This document shows positions 1-8,395 of a stretch of 64,000 nucleotides of DNA, piece after piece. The notes beneath the pieces were generated by a model that saw only the letters and a program-made list of their open reading frames with translations, was not told where the DNA came from and ran no database searches. Numbering within the stretch: the stretch's first letter is position 1; each line of letters begins with the position of its first letter. A program made the position numbers and the translations under genes. This DNA is from Kribbella sp. ALI-6-A (GTDB taxonomy: Bacteria > Actinomycetota > Actinomycetes > Propionibacteriales > Kribbellaceae). The stretch lies in NCBI RefSeq assembly GCF_001984195.1, contig NZ_MTQN01000012.1, positions 1,116,001 to 1,180,000 of the forward strand, read 5' to 3'.

Positions 1-1719
1 CCCGGTGACGAAGTCCGGGATCGGTGCCTCGTTCGTCGCGGTCGCGTCGGGTCCCGGGTCGAGCACGACCGAGAACATCACCGAGCGGGACACGGCCGAG
101 CTGGTGGTGGCCGTCCGGGCCGCCGCGGTGCCGATCGGCACGCCGGCGTTGGAGTCGGCAACGACCGAGCTCACCTTGCCGGTGCCGGTGCTCGCGGCCG
201 TGGTCCGCGAGGTGACCTCGGCGGGCAGGTTCCAGGTCTGCACGACCGACGACTTCTCGGTCCAGACGTTCACCAGCCAGGAGTTGCCCTTGGCCACCGG
301 CGCGGCCGGGGTGGCGTGACTGCTCGACGACACGTCGACGCCGCGGACCGCGGAGGCGGACACCGTCGCGACTCCGGTACTGCGGTACGCCGTGACGCTG
401 AGCGTCGACTTCGACAGCTCGCTGCCGGTCACGGTCACGTCGGTGCCGGCGTCGGAAGCCGATGCCGCCTTCGTCCAGGCGCGGCCGCGAACTCCGTTGC
501 CGTCACGGGTCTGGATCAGCGTCCAGCCCGGGACCGCGTCGGTGATGGTGCCGGTGGTCGAGTTCGTCACCAGGAACAGCAACAGCCGGTCCTGGACCTG
601 CACGTTCGTGGGGATCCGGACCGAGTGCGAGGACCGGTTGCCCGCCGTACTGGCAGCGCCGACGTACGAGACCTGGCCTTGGGAGACCGCTCCGACTGGA
701 CTGATCTGCGCGGTCTCGGTGTCGGTCAGGGTGCCGTCGCTGACGGTCAGCGTCACTGTGCGCGGGCCGTCGGCGGCATAGGTGTGGTTCGGGTTGACCC
801 CGGTTCCGGTCTGGCCGTCACCGAAGTTCCACGCGTAGGTGAGGGTGTTGCCGTCCGGGTCGGTCGACGACGAGGCGTCGAACCCGCAGACCAGCCCGTT
901 GCAGCTGGACACGAAGGCCGCCACGGGCGGCTGGTTCACCGGATCCGCGACCTGGCCGGGGCTGATCACCAGCGAGAACATCACCGAGCGGGACGTCGCC
1001 GAACTCGTGGTCGCGGTCCGGCCCGCCGCGGTCCCGGTCGGCACCGCCGCCGCGGAGTCGGCGAGCACCGCGCTGACCTTGCCCGTCCCGATGGCGGCGG
1101 CGGTCGTCCGCGAGGTGGAACCGGCCGGCAGCGTCCAGGTGAGGTCGATCGAGGACTTCTCGGCCCAGACGTTCACCAGCCAGGAGTTCTGGTCGGCGAC
1201 CGGAACGGACGGCGTGGTGTGGCTGCTGCCGGACGCGTCGCTGCCCGCGACCGCCGAGGCGGAGACAGTGGCGTTGCCCGTACTGCGGTACGCCGCGACG
1301 CCGATCACCGACTTCAGCGTGTCACTGGTGGTGGCGGTGACGTTCGCGTTGATGTCCGCCGCGGTCGCCGTCTTGGTCCACAGCCGCCCGCGGACGCCGT
1401 TGCCGTCGCGCGACTGGAGCAGGGTCCAGCCGGCCAGGCTGTCCGTGAGCGTGCCGACCGTCGCGTTGACGGTGAGGTGGAGCACCAGCGCGTCACCGGC
1501 CTGTACGGTCGCGGGAATTCGGACGGTGTGACTCGTCCTGGCCCCGCTGGTACTGGCGCCGCCGACGTACGAGAGCTCGCCCGCTGCCGCGGAGGCCGAT
1601 GGCGCGAGGACCACCGTCGCGCCCAGGACAGGCACAAGAGCGACCACGACGACCAGCAGTAGGCGCAGAGCACGGCTTCGGCCACGGACGGATCGATCGA
1701 AGAGCTGGGACACAGTCAC
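1..1719 (-). CDS. Secreted PKD-repeat protein, C-terminus beyond window
   Basis: The minus-strand frame is open from a GTG at 1719 to the left edge (573 codons, no stop), so the 3' part is missing. Residues about 15-45 form a signal peptide (basic start, run of Leu/Val, then SASAAAGEL). A module of about 200 residues follows (YVGGAS...TSHTVRIPATVQAGDALVL...GVRGRLWTK...SVIGVAAYRST). Next comes a PKD-type domain near residues 260-335 (NQPPVAAF...GFDASSSTDPDGNTLTYAWNFGDG). The first module is then repeated almost word for word (about 343-553: YVGAAS...SSHSVRIP...GVRGRAWTK...YRSTG). The last visible residues, NEAPIPDF, look like the start of a second PKD domain. Such proteins are extracellular and the beta-sandwich repeats usually serve adhesion or carbohydrate binding. 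A catalytic domain may lie outside the window. The ribosome site before the GTG is weak, so the start is only likely. Confidence 0.75.
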   Translation of the reverse strand, partial: MTVSQLFDRSVRGRSRALRLLLVVVVALVPVLGATVVLAPSASAAAGELSYVGGASTSGARTSHTVRIPATVQAGDALVLHLTVNATVGTLTDSLAGWTLLQSRDGNGVRGRLWTKTATAADINANVTATTSDTLKSVIGVAAYRSTGNATVSASAVAGSDASGSSHTTPSVPVADQNSWLVNVWAEKSSIDLTWTLPAGSTSRTTAAAIGTGKVSAVLADSAAAVPTGTAAGRTATTSSATSRSVMFSLVISPGQVADPVNQPPVAAFVSSCNGLVCGFDASSSTDPDGNTLTYAWNFGDGQTGTGVNPNHTYAADGPRTVTLTVSDGTLTDTETAQISPVGAVSQGQVSYVGAASTAGNRSSHSVRIPTNVQVQDRLLLFLVTNSTTGTITDAVPGWTLIQTRDGNGVRGRAWTKAASASDAGTDVTVTGSELSKSTLSVTAYRSTGVATVSASAVRGVDVSSSSHATPAAPVAKGNSWLVNVWTEKSSVVQTWNLPAEVTSRTTAASTGTGKVSSVVADSNAGVPIGTAAARTATTSSAVSRSVMFSVVLDPGPDATATNEAPIPDFVTG

Positions 1720-2179
1720 TCACCAACCAGTGTTCGGATAATCGGACGCGCCCGGCCTGCGGCCGAGGCTGCGGTGAATCCGTGGAGATGAGGCGTGCTG
1801 GACTTTCGGGCGTTGCGGATCGCGACCGGCCGGAGCCGGCCGGTATCACGCGTGATGATCGTCAACGGCGTCGTCGACCACGACAAAGCTCGTCACCCCC
1901 CAGTGACCGAGAACCCACCCGAAAGATCCGCCCCCCGGATCCTCACGGCCGACTGTGGCAGTCGGCCACGCTCTGTGCAAGGGCTTCGGCCCGGAACGGG
2001 GGAAATGATCCGCCAACAACTACACAGGGTGTCCGAATGCGATCCGCCTGCTAGCCATCGGCGGCTGTCAGCTGTTTGTTTCGTTGCCGACTACAACCAT
2101 TGGCGATCGCCGGGGAGGTGGGTCCGGGATGCGCACCGAACCGTGGCGGCGCGAAGCGGTTCGACTTAGCCTGAGACCC
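1720..2179. other. Intergenic region with hairpins and a palindrome
   Basis: I see no gene in this 460-nt stretch between divergently transcribed genes. It contains an 8-bp hairpin at 1825-1844 (arms ACCGGCCG and CGGCCGGT, loop GAGC), immediately followed by the perfect 12-bp palindrome ATCACGCGTGAT at 1845-1856. A second hairpin lies at 1947-1967 (arms GGCCGACTG and CAGTCGGCC around a TGG loop, counting the closing G-C pair; the central bases are GTGGC). Neither is followed by a T run. They may be operators for the divergent promoters, which is inference only. Confidence 0.5.
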
Positions 2180-2581
2180 ATGAGCGGACGAGTCATCGCC
2201 TCGAAGGCAGCCAACTACCTGGTCGAGGACGCCGCCCTCCGCGACGGAGCACTCGGCCCGGCCTTCGACCTGCTCGACATCTCCACCAAGCCGGTCGAAC
2301 AGGTCCTCGCCACCTTCCGGCAGCACTACAACGGCCTGTGGGTCGGTGGCCGCGCGACCCTCACCGACACCGAAGTCACGCTCGCGCCGAACGCCCTCAA
2401 CCGCTCCATTCACGAGGAGCTCAACGCCATCGAGCTGCCCCTGGCGATGATCACGTCGGTCGAGGTCGAGTTCGGCTGGCTCACCAAGATCATCGCCCTC
2501 GGCACCCCGACCCACGTCGTCAAACTCCGCTGCTTCGGCGCCCACAAACTGGCCGGCCGCATCCGCGCCCAACTGCCGTGA
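2180..2581 (+). CDS. Conserved hypothetical protein, possible GRAM/PH-like fold
   Basis: This is a 133-residue soluble protein beginning MSGRVIASKAANYLVEDAAL. The middle (GLWVGGRATLTDTEVTLAPNALNR) and the end (MITSVEVEFGWLTKIIALGTPTHVVKLRCFGA) have the strand pattern of small bacterial GRAM/PH-like domains, in which a short 'display and threshold' beta sheet is followed by a helix. That resemblance is by eye only. I chose the ATG at 2180 because the family-like sequence starts there; an upstream in-frame ATG at 2084 would add a low-complexity basic leader. There is no signal peptide or membrane segment. The stop codon lies in the loop of a strong hairpin shared with the convergent gene. No function can be assigned. 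Confidence 0.6.
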   Translation: MSGRVIASKAANYLVEDAALRDGALGPAFDLLDISTKPVEQVLATFRQHYNGLWVGGRATLTDTEVTLAPNALNRSIHEELNAIELPLAMITSVEVEFGWLTKIIALGTPTHVVKLRCFGAHKLAGRIRAQLP

Positions 2582-2599
2582 GCCGGCAGTTGGGCGCGG
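2563..2599. terminator. Bidirectional terminator hairpin overlapping a stop codon
   Basis: A perfect 16-bp stem (2563-2578 pairs with 2584-2599) closes a 5-nt loop TGAGC. The loop holds the TGA stop of the upstream plus-strand gene. It lies between two convergent genes, so it probably ends transcription from both sides. Confidence 0.75.
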
Positions 2600-2622
2600 T
2601 TGGGAGAGCACATCCCATCAGG

Positions 2623-3840
2623 TCATAGGCGGAGGCGCCACGCCGCCGAGGTGCGGACGCCCGGGCGGATTTCACCTGTGGGAATGACCAGGCCGTTGGC
2701 GTGGGGGACGGCTGGGGTGGTGACCTGCGGCGGGCCGGGGAAGTGCCCGGTGACGGTCCATCGGTTGGCGGCGTAGTGGAGGATCTCGGAGTTGAAGCCG
2801 GTGTGGTGGTCGTAGGTCCAGGTGATGACGTTGTTGTGCTCGGTCCAGGTGGGGGAACCGGGCGGCGCGGCGTCGCGGAGGGCCGTGTGGTGCTGGATCT
2901 TGTTCCAGCGGGTGAGGTCCTTGTCCCCGCCGAGGACCATCAGGCCGTTGCGGGTGGGGTGGGCCTGGCCGGCGGTGACGCAGAAGGGGAGGTCGGGGAG
3001 GCGGGTCCAGGTGGATCGGCGGGGGTCGTAGGCGTACGCGTCGGTGTGGAAGCGCCAGGACTTGTCGGCGGCTTGGGAGCGGCCGCTGATCAGGTGGAAG
3101 CGGCCCTGGGCGGCGGTGCCGACGGCGACGGTGCGGGGTGGGCCGGGCCAGGGTGGCAGGGCGATCCAGCCTCGGGAGAGGTTGCTGAAGTCGAGGGCCA
3201 GGAAGTCGGGGCCCTCGGCAACGAAGAGGGTGGTGCCGACGAGGCCTGCGACGGCGTACGACATCGGGCGTGGCAGGGACGGGAGGTCGCGGCGGTTGCC
3301 GTTGGCGTCCAGGACGAAGACGTCGGCGAACTTCTCCGCCGGCTCGAGCGCGGTGCCGTTCGGACCGCCGCGGTAGCCTTCGCCGCCGACCACGACCACG
3401 CCGTACGGCGTACTGACGCAGGCGGAGTAGCCGATCGCGTCGGGCAGCTCGACCGGGTCGGACCAGCGGGTGGCGCCGGGTTTCAGCGTGAAGAGCTCGT
3501 TCCAGTAGACCTTGCCGAGGGTGGTCGGGCGGTTCGAGGTGAGGGCGGGCTCGGGGAAGTTGGCGCCGCCGCCGACCAGGAGGTGGCCGCGGTGGGAACC
3601 GGCGATCGGGCCGGCCAGGCCGAGTTGGGCCCAGTACGGCTTGGAGACCGGGACGGCCGGATGCCAGTCGACGCGGTTCGGTGGGAGGTCGGGCAGGCGC
3701 GTCCAGGAGCGGAGGCCACCAGACCCCTCGCTCCCGGGGGGTGTGGCGTGGGCGGCCGAGGCGACGAGCGGGGTGGAGGCGGCGGCGAGCCCGGCTGCGA
3801 GCAGACTCCGGCGGGCGGGGGTGGAACTGAGCACGGTCAT
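2623..3840 (-). CDS. nanM: Secreted NanM-like N-acetylneuraminate mutarotase (kelch propeller)
   Basis: This 405-residue protein starts with a twin-arginine-like signal (TPARRSLLAAGLAAASTPLVASAAHA). It then shows kelch-type blades with VGG/VLGG turns: residues about 85-95 (HLLVGGGANFPE), 145-155 (GVVVVGGEGY) and near 300 (GLMVLGGDKD). The tryptophan-rich 'RWSDPVELPD', 'WTRLPDLP' and 'RWTVTGHFPGPP' segments are typical of the cyclically permuted mutarotase family that includes NanM, which converts alpha- to beta-sialic acid. Its ATG overlaps the stop of the sialidase gene by 4 nt, so the two are translationally coupled. The context (sialidase, sialic-acid aldolase, NanR-like repressor, ABC transporter) supports the sialic-acid role. 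NanM of Gram-negatives is periplasmic; here it would act outside the membrane. It is close in length to the family norm. Confidence 0.8.
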   Translation of the reverse strand: MTVLSSTPARRSLLAAGLAAASTPLVASAAHATPPGSEGSGGLRSWTRLPDLPPNRVDWHPAVPVSKPYWAQLGLAGPIAGSHRGHLLVGGGANFPEPALTSNRPTTLGKVYWNELFTLKPGATRWSDPVELPDAIGYSACVSTPYGVVVVGGEGYRGGPNGTALEPAEKFADVFVLDANGNRRDLPSLPRPMSYAVAGLVGTTLFVAEGPDFLALDFSNLSRGWIALPPWPGPPRTVAVGTAAQGRFHLISGRSQAADKSWRFHTDAYAYDPRRSTWTRLPDLPFCVTAGQAHPTRNGLMVLGGDKDLTRWNKIQHHTALRDAAPPGSPTWTEHNNVITWTYDHHTGFNSEILHYAANRWTVTGHFPGPPQVTTPAVPHANGLVIPTGEIRPGVRTSAAWRLRL

Positions 3841-5006
3841 CGGTCCAGGTCCTTCAGCGGGATCCGGCGGAACGTGATGGTCTCGTTGGCGCCGAAGTCG
3901 CCGGTTTCGTACAGCAGGCCGAGGGTGGTGCGATCCAGCGCGACCAGATCGGAGTACGCGGCGGGCAGGCCGGAGATCGCGAGGGACGGCTGCCAGGTGA
4001 CGCCCTGGTCCTTGCTGACCCGGATCGTCATCGCGGCGCGGGCCGCGGGGTCGGCGGGACCGGAGTACAGGAGCAGTGAGCCGACGGAGAGCACGCTGGC
4101 CTGGACGACGGGACCGACGAGCGTGGCCTGCGGGCGGAAGGGCTTGTCGAGCGTCTTGCCGCCGTCGGAGGAGTAGGCGTCGGCGCGGGTGCCGGGGGCG
4201 GTGCCGTTGTGCTCGCGGGTGTTGAAGTACACCCGGCCGTCAGGGAGTTCGGCGGCGGTGGTCTCGTTGACGTTGACGTAGTTGTTCGGGTTGTCGTCGA
4301 CGTACCCGATCTGCCAGGTGCGGCCGCCGTCGTCGGAGTAGAGGCTGTGGCCGCCGTAGTACTTCGCCTCGGCGCCGGTGTCGGTCGAGCCCGCCGGTGG
4401 CGCGATCGAGTGGTTGGCGGGGACGAGCAGGCGGCCGGAGCGCAGGGCGATCGCGTGGCCGGGAGTGGTCGCGTACCAGCGCCAGTCGGGCAGCTTGGTC
4501 GACGAGGTGATCTCGGTCGGGGCGGAGAAGGTCCGGCCGTCGTCGGTGCTGCGTTGCAGGAAGACCCGGCGAGTGTCCTCGGCGCTCGCCTCGCCGCGGA
4601 GGATCTGGGCCTCGGTGACGGGACCGTTGCGCACGCTCAGCAGGACGACGTCGCCGGTGGCGGGGTCGACGACCGGGGCCGGGTTGCCGATCGTGTTCGG
4701 GCCCTGGTCGGTGACGACGTGCTGGGGTCCCCAGGTGCAACCGCCGTCGGTGGAGTGGCGGAGCACGATGTCGATGTCACCGGTGTCGGAGGAGCCGCCA
4801 CGGCGTCCTTCGGCGAAGGCGAGCAGGGTGTTGTCGGCCGCCTTCACGACCGCCGGGATCCGGTACGACGCGTAGCCGGCGACGCCGGAGCGGAAGGGGA
4901 CGGATTCCTGGCAGCGGTCCTTGGCCGCAGGGTTGGCGCCGGCGGTGAGCGTGGTGGCGAGGGTCAGGGCCAGGGCGAGGGGTAGCACGGTACGGGAGAG
5001 CTGCAT
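3837..5006 (-). CDS. nanH: Secreted exo-alpha-sialidase
   Basis: This 389-residue protein has a clear Sec signal peptide (MQLSRTVLPLALALTLATTLTAGA). The sialidase 'RIP' motif is at residues about 48-51 (SYRIPAVV). At least five Asp-box blades follow: HSTDGGCTWG (about 84-93), STDDGRTF, SDDGGRTW, SSDGGKTL and SKDQGVTW. FAEGRRGGSSDTGD after the RIP motif fits the region holding the arginine and aspartate of the active site, and AYSDLVALD near the C-terminus fits the catalytic tyrosine region. It is a GH33-type six-bladed propeller that would release sialic acid from host or polymer glycoconjugates outside the cell. It is transcribed with the mutarotase downstream. A copy of the operator-like TCTGATATCTG lies 23 nt upstream of its ATG, so it probably has its own NanR-controlled promoter. 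Confidence 0.9.
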   Translation of the reverse strand: MQLSRTVLPLALALTLATTLTAGANPAAKDRCQESVPFRSGVAGYASYRIPAVVKAADNTLLAFAEGRRGGSSDTGDIDIVLRHSTDGGCTWGPQHVVTDQGPNTIGNPAPVVDPATGDVVLLSVRNGPVTEAQILRGEASAEDTRRVFLQRSTDDGRTFSAPTEITSSTKLPDWRWYATTPGHAIALRSGRLLVPANHSIAPPAGSTDTGAEAKYYGGHSLYSDDGGRTWQIGYVDDNPNNYVNVNETTAAELPDGRVYFNTREHNGTAPGTRADAYSSDGGKTLDKPFRPQATLVGPVVQASVLSVGSLLLYSGPADPAARAAMTIRVSKDQGVTWQPSLAISGLPAAYSDLVALDRTTLGLLYETGDFGANETITFRRIPLKDLDR

Positions 5007-5028
5007 GGGCGTGTCCTCACAACGTAGG

Positions 5029-5043
5029 TCTGATATCTGATCT
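5029..5043 (-). promoter_or_regulatory. NanR-like operator in front of the sialidase
   Basis: The sequence TCTGATATCTG (5029-5039, followed by ATCT) recurs at 9684-9694 in front of the transporter operon. Both copies are just upstream of minus-strand genes and flank the GntR/FCD regulator gene. GATATC repeats are unusual in this GC-rich DNA. I infer that they are binding sites of that regulator. Confidence 0.6.
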
Positions 5044-5085
5044 CTCGTCGGACAAAGCTCCGCCCGCCGAGAGGCACAGCACTCT

Positions 5086-5763
5086 TCAGCCGTCCCGGAG
5101 CATGGCGGCCCGGGTCCGGACGTCGTTGAAGTGTTCTTGCATGCGCTGGACGGCGTCGAGCGGGTCCCCCGACTGGAGGGCTTCGACGATGCGGAGGTGG
5201 ACGGCGGCCCGGCCGCCTTCGACCGGGGCGGGGATCGCGTCGCCGAGGCGGACGAAGATCTCCCAGAACAGCTCGATCAGGTTGTCGACCAGCGGGTTCT
5301 GCAAACCCTTGTAGAGCGTGAGGTGGAACGCGCGGTCCACCTCGGTGATCTCCTGGCCGGCGGCTTCCAGCTCGGCCATCTTCCCGGCCAGGCGGGCGCA
5401 CTCGGCGAGCTCGTCGGTGCCGGCCCCGCGGGCGACGGCGGGCATCAGCCCGACCTCCATCGCCTCGCGGGCGGTGAGGATCTCCTCCAGCGCCATGCCG
5501 GGCACGGCCAGGCCGTACGGGAGCTGCTCGATCAGCGGCCGGAAGGAGAACGACGAGACGAACAGGCCGTTGCCGTGCTGGGCCTCGATCACGCCCAGGG
5601 TCTGCAGACTTCTTGTTGCCTCACGCAACGAAAGTCGGCTGACCCCGAGCTCGGCGGCGAGCACCGCCTCGGCAGGCAGCCGGTCTCCCGGGCCCAGGCC
5701 GCGGGACTTGATGAAGTCGCGCAACTTGACCTGGGCTTCGCGGTAGATCGGGCTCCTGCTCAC
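5086..5763 (-). CDS. nanR: FCD-domain GntR regulator, NanR-like
   Basis: This 225-residue regulator has an N-terminal GntR winged helix (residues about 10-70; GDRLPAEAVLAAELGVSRLSLREATRSLQTLGVIEAQHGNG quoted in part: the L-x-A-E-LGVSR...REA core). The C-terminal FCD ligand domain is about 90-215, with the TAREAMEVGL and DRAFHLTLYKGLQNPLVDNLIELFW segments whose Asp and His residues usually bind a metal and ligand. FCD-type regulators include NanR, which responds to sialic acid. It starts 3 nt after the aldolase stop, so it is the last gene of the transporter-aldolase operon and lies just before the sialidase. It probably represses both transcription units through the two TCTGATATCTG sites. The ligand is inferred from context. 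Confidence 0.8.
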   Translation of the reverse strand: MSRSPIYREAQVKLRDFIKSRGLGPGDRLPAEAVLAAELGVSRLSLREATRSLQTLGVIEAQHGNGLFVSSFSFRPLIEQLPYGLAVPGMALEEILTAREAMEVGLMPAVARGAGTDELAECARLAGKMAELEAAGQEITEVDRAFHLTLYKGLQNPLVDNLIELFWEIFVRLGDAIPAPVEGGRAAVHLRIVEALQSGDPLDAVQRMQEHFNDVRTRAAMLRDG

Positions 5764-5766
5764 GAC

Positions 5767-6669
5767 TCATCCCTCCGGAGTGACTGCTCGCCAGGACGCG
5801 GCGAGCCGCTCAATCGTGTCATGCGCCGCGGGCGGCAGCGGTCCCCACGGCGTACGGGCGACGCCGGTGTCCGGGCCGCACGCGTTCAGCCACTCCTTGA
5901 CGAAGCCGACTCCTCCATACCGTCCCGCTTCCGCGGCGACCTGCCGGAACGGCTCGTGCAGCATCAGGGCGTCCGCGAGCCGACCGGCCGCCATTGCGGC
6001 CGCGACCTGGTGGGCCTGCGGAGCAAGGGCGTTGTAGAGACTGCCGATCACCGCGTCCGCACCGAACGCGAGCGCGGCAGGCAGCAGTTCGTCCCGGCCG
6101 AAGTACACCCGCACCTTCGAGGACACCGCCCGCGTCCGGTCGAACTCGAGCAGATCCTCGTGGGTGAACTTCACGCCCGCGAAGTTCGGAATCCGCTCGA
6201 CCGCCAGCGCGACCAGCTCGCTCGGCCGGTACGGCGAACCCGTCATCCCGGGAAAGTGGTAGTAGAGGAACGGCGTCGTCGGCGCCTCCGCGGCGACCGC
6301 GGCCAGGAAGTCGACCGCCGTCTCGAGCGTGTTCGCCACTCCGAAGTACGGCGTGACCGACGCGATCAGGTCCACCCCGGCCGACTGCGCGTGCGCGGCC
6401 AACTCCCGTGCCTCGGCCAGCGTGCTGTGCCCTACGTGGGTCCCGAGCGCGAGTCCGTCCGGTCGCGCCGCGGCCCAGGCGTCGACCAACGCCTTGCGCT
6501 CGCCGGTCGTCAGGGCGGGAAACTCCCCCGACGTCCCGCCGACGAACGCGCCGTGCACGCCGTGCGCGAGCAGGTGCTTGCCCTGGTCGGCGACGACCGG
6601 CAGGAACAGCTCGCCGTCCGGGCCGAACGGGGTCGGCGTCGCCGCCCAGATCTCCAATGTGCTGGTCAA
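5767..6669 (-). CDS. nanA: N-acetylneuraminate lyase-like aldolase (DapA family)
   Basis: This 300-residue TIM-barrel protein of the DHDPS/NAL family carries the phosphate/carboxylate loop GGTSGEFPALTTGER (about 43-57), the tyrosine segment FLYYHFPGMTG (about 133-143) and the Schiff-base lysine segment FAGVKFTHEDL (about 162-172). The YYH.P..TG form is closer to sialic-acid lyases than to dihydrodipicolinate synthase. The reaction would be N-acetylneuraminate to N-acetylmannosamine plus pyruvate, in the cytoplasm. I chose the TTG at 6669 because it overlaps the TGA of the permease (TTGA), gives the family length and starts right at the conserved EIWAATPTPF. A GAAGGAG site lies about 10 nt upstream. 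Longer starts would run inside the permease gene. Confidence 0.85.
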   Translation of the reverse strand: MTSTLEIWAATPTPFGPDGELFLPVVADQGKHLLAHGVHGAFVGGTSGEFPALTTGERKALVDAWAAARPDGLALGTHVGHSTLAEARELAAHAQSAGVDLIASVTPYFGVANTLETAVDFLAAVAAEAPTTPFLYYHFPGMTGSPYRPSELVALAVERIPNFAGVKFTHEDLLEFDRTRAVSSKVRVYFGRDELLPAALAFGADAVIGSLYNALAPQAHQVAAAMAAGRLADALMLHEPFRQVAAEAGRYGGVGFVKEWLNACGPDTGVARTPWGPLPPAAHDTIERLAASWRAVTPEG

Positions 6670-7487
6670 CTCTTGGTCGCTCCTTCGGTGAGTCCGGCGA
6701 CGATGTAGCGCTGGAGGAAAACGAACGCGGCGATCACCGGCAGCGCGACCACGGCGGAGACCGCCATCAGGTCGTTCCACCGGGTGCCGAAGGCGTTGGT
6801 GAGGCCGGCCAGGACGACGGTGATCGGCTGCAGGTTCTCGTCGGCGGCCAGCGCGAGCCCGAAGACGAACTCGCCCCAGGCTCCGAGGAAACTGATCACC
6901 GCCAGCGTGATCAGGCCGGGCCGGCTGATCGGCAGCGCGATCCGGGTGAACGCGCCGAACGTCGTACAGCCGTCGACCTTGGCCGCCTCGAGGATCTCGC
7001 CGGGCACGGACAGGAAGTACGGGCGCAGCAGCACGATGCCGAGCGGGATCGCCAGCGACGCGTTCGCCAGGATCAGCCCCGCGTAGCTGTTCACCAGTCC
7101 GAGGTCGCTGAAGATCGCGAACATCGGCAGCGCGAGATTCACCGCCGGCACCATCTGGACGACCAGGAACAGCATCAGGAACACCGACACTAACCGCAGC
7201 CGCAACCGCGCCAGCCCGTACGCCGCGGGCACGGCGATCGCGATCGTCAGCAGCGTGGTGCCGATCGCGATCACGGCCGAGTTGGCCAGGCCCTTGGCGA
7301 TCGCCGGGTTGCCGAAGGCGGCATCGGCGTACGAGCGCAGGGTCGGGGCCAGCGGGATCAGTTGCGGCGGGGTCGCGAAGATGTCGGCCGGCTTCTTGAA
7401 CGACGTGTTGAGCATCCAGTAGACCGGGAGCAGGTAGACGAAGGTGATCAGCACCCCCGCGACCGTCATCGGCCAGCGGCGCCTCAT
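6666..7487 (-). CDS. CUT1 ABC sugar permease, MalG type
   Basis: This 273-residue inner-membrane protein has about six hydrophobic helices, starting with WPMTVAGVLITFVYLLPVYWML. It carries the EAA loop of binding-protein-dependent permeases (EILEAAKVDGCTTFGAFTRIALPISRPG, residues about 180-207; the EAA...G...P positions are conserved). The ATG overlaps the stop of the first permease (ATGA) and its own stop overlaps the aldolase TTG. It should pair with the adjacent MalF-type permease to import a sugar, probably sialic acid, using a shared ATPase encoded elsewhere. CUT1 transporters for sialic acid are known (SatABC of pneumococcus). Confidence 0.9.
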   Translation of the reverse strand: MRRRWPMTVAGVLITFVYLLPVYWMLNTSFKKPADIFATPPQLIPLAPTLRSYADAAFGNPAIAKGLANSAVIAIGTTLLTIAIAVPAAYGLARLRLRLVSVFLMLFLVVQMVPAVNLALPMFAIFSDLGLVNSYAGLILANASLAIPLGIVLLRPYFLSVPGEILEAAKVDGCTTFGAFTRIALPISRPGLITLAVISFLGAWGEFVFGLALAADENLQPITVVLAGLTNAFGTRWNDLMAVSAVVALPVIAAFVFLQRYIVAGLTEGATKS

Positions 7488-8395
7488 GCGGTCTCCTCCT
7501 TGCGCAACGAGCGGAAGTAGAACACCGACAGCACCACCGGTACGACGAGCAGCATCGTGGTGGCCACCGCCGCGACGTCGAACTTGTAGAAGCTGAAGGC
7601 CAGCTTGTACGCGTAGACCGGCAGCACCTCGGTCGCGCCGCCCGGTCCGCCCTGGGTCATCAGGAAGACGGTGTCGAAGGTCTTGAAGGTGGAGATGAAG
7701 CAGAGCAGCACGGTCGTCAGGCTGACCGGCTTGAGCAGCGGCAGCGTGATCCGGCGGAACTGCGCCCACGGCCCGGCGCCGTCGATCCGGGCCGCCTCGT
7801 AGAGCGTGCCCGAGATGCCCTGCAGCCCGGCGAGCAGCAGCACCATCGCGAACGGCGCGAAGCTCCACGCCGACGCGAGTGTCACCGCGGCCATCGCCGT
7901 ACCGGGTTTGCCGAGCCAGAAGATCTCCGTGCCGAGCACCGTGTTGAGCAGGCCGTACGTGCCGTCGAGCAGCCAGCGCCAGACGTTCGCGCTGACCACG
8001 GTCGGCAGCACCCAGGCCAGCAGGAGCAGGGCGCGCAGCACGTTGCGGCCCGGGAAGTCGCGGTGGAAGAACAGCGCCAGCGCGAGGCCGGCGACGAACG
8101 TGACCAGCACCGTGCCGCCGGTGTAGATCAGCGAGATCCCGAACGACTTCCAGAACTCCGCCCGGCCGAGCTGGTCGGCGTAGTTGTCCAGTCCGACGAA
8201 CTTCGCGTTGCCGTTGACGATCTGCGCGATGCCGACCTTCTGGAAGCTCTGCACGACGTTGTAGGCGAGCGGGTAGAGCACGGTGAAGCCGACGAACAGC
8301 ACCGCCGGTACGACGAACAGGTACTCCGCCGCCGTGGTCCGCCGGATCGGCGCCCGCGAGCTCAGCACCCGTTGCTGGGGCACGGTGATCGCCAT
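7484..8395 (-). CDS. CUT1 ABC sugar permease, MalF type
   Basis: This 303-residue permease has an N-terminal helix (TAAEYLFVVPAVLFVGFTVLYPLAYNVVQSF) and about six membrane segments in all. The EAA loop is near residues 196-220 (LYEAARIDGAGPWAQFRRITLPLLKP). GTEVLPVYAYKLAFSFYKFDVAA near the end is characteristic of MalF-like subunits. It starts directly after the binding-protein gene (stop at 8396-8398) and overlaps the second permease by 4 nt, so the three transporter genes form one operon. No ATPase gene is present here. Actinomycete CUT1 systems commonly share an MsiK-like ATPase. Confidence 0.9.
   Translation of the reverse strand: MAITVPQQRVLSSRAPIRRTTAAEYLFVVPAVLFVGFTVLYPLAYNVVQSFQKVGIAQIVNGNAKFVGLDNYADQLGRAEFWKSFGISLIYTGGTVLVTFVAGLALALFFHRDFPGRNVLRALLLLAWVLPTVVSANVWRWLLDGTYGLLNTVLGTEIFWLGKPGTAMAAVTLASAWSFAPFAMVLLLAGLQGISGTLYEAARIDGAGPWAQFRRITLPLLKPVSLTTVLLCFISTFKTFDTVFLMTQGGPGGATEVLPVYAYKLAFSFYKFDVAAVATTMLLVVPVVLSVFYFRSLRKEETA

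Noticed and set aside
1599..2169. Small genes in the first intergenic region
   Set aside because: The open frames are Arg/Pro-rich, have no ribosome sites and overlap the hairpins and the divergent gene start.
2701..4176. Long plus-strand open frame opposite the mutarotase and sialidase
   Set aside because: It is antisense to two well-recognised genes. The protein is Gly/Arg-rich without domain features, as expected for a shadow in GC-rich DNA.
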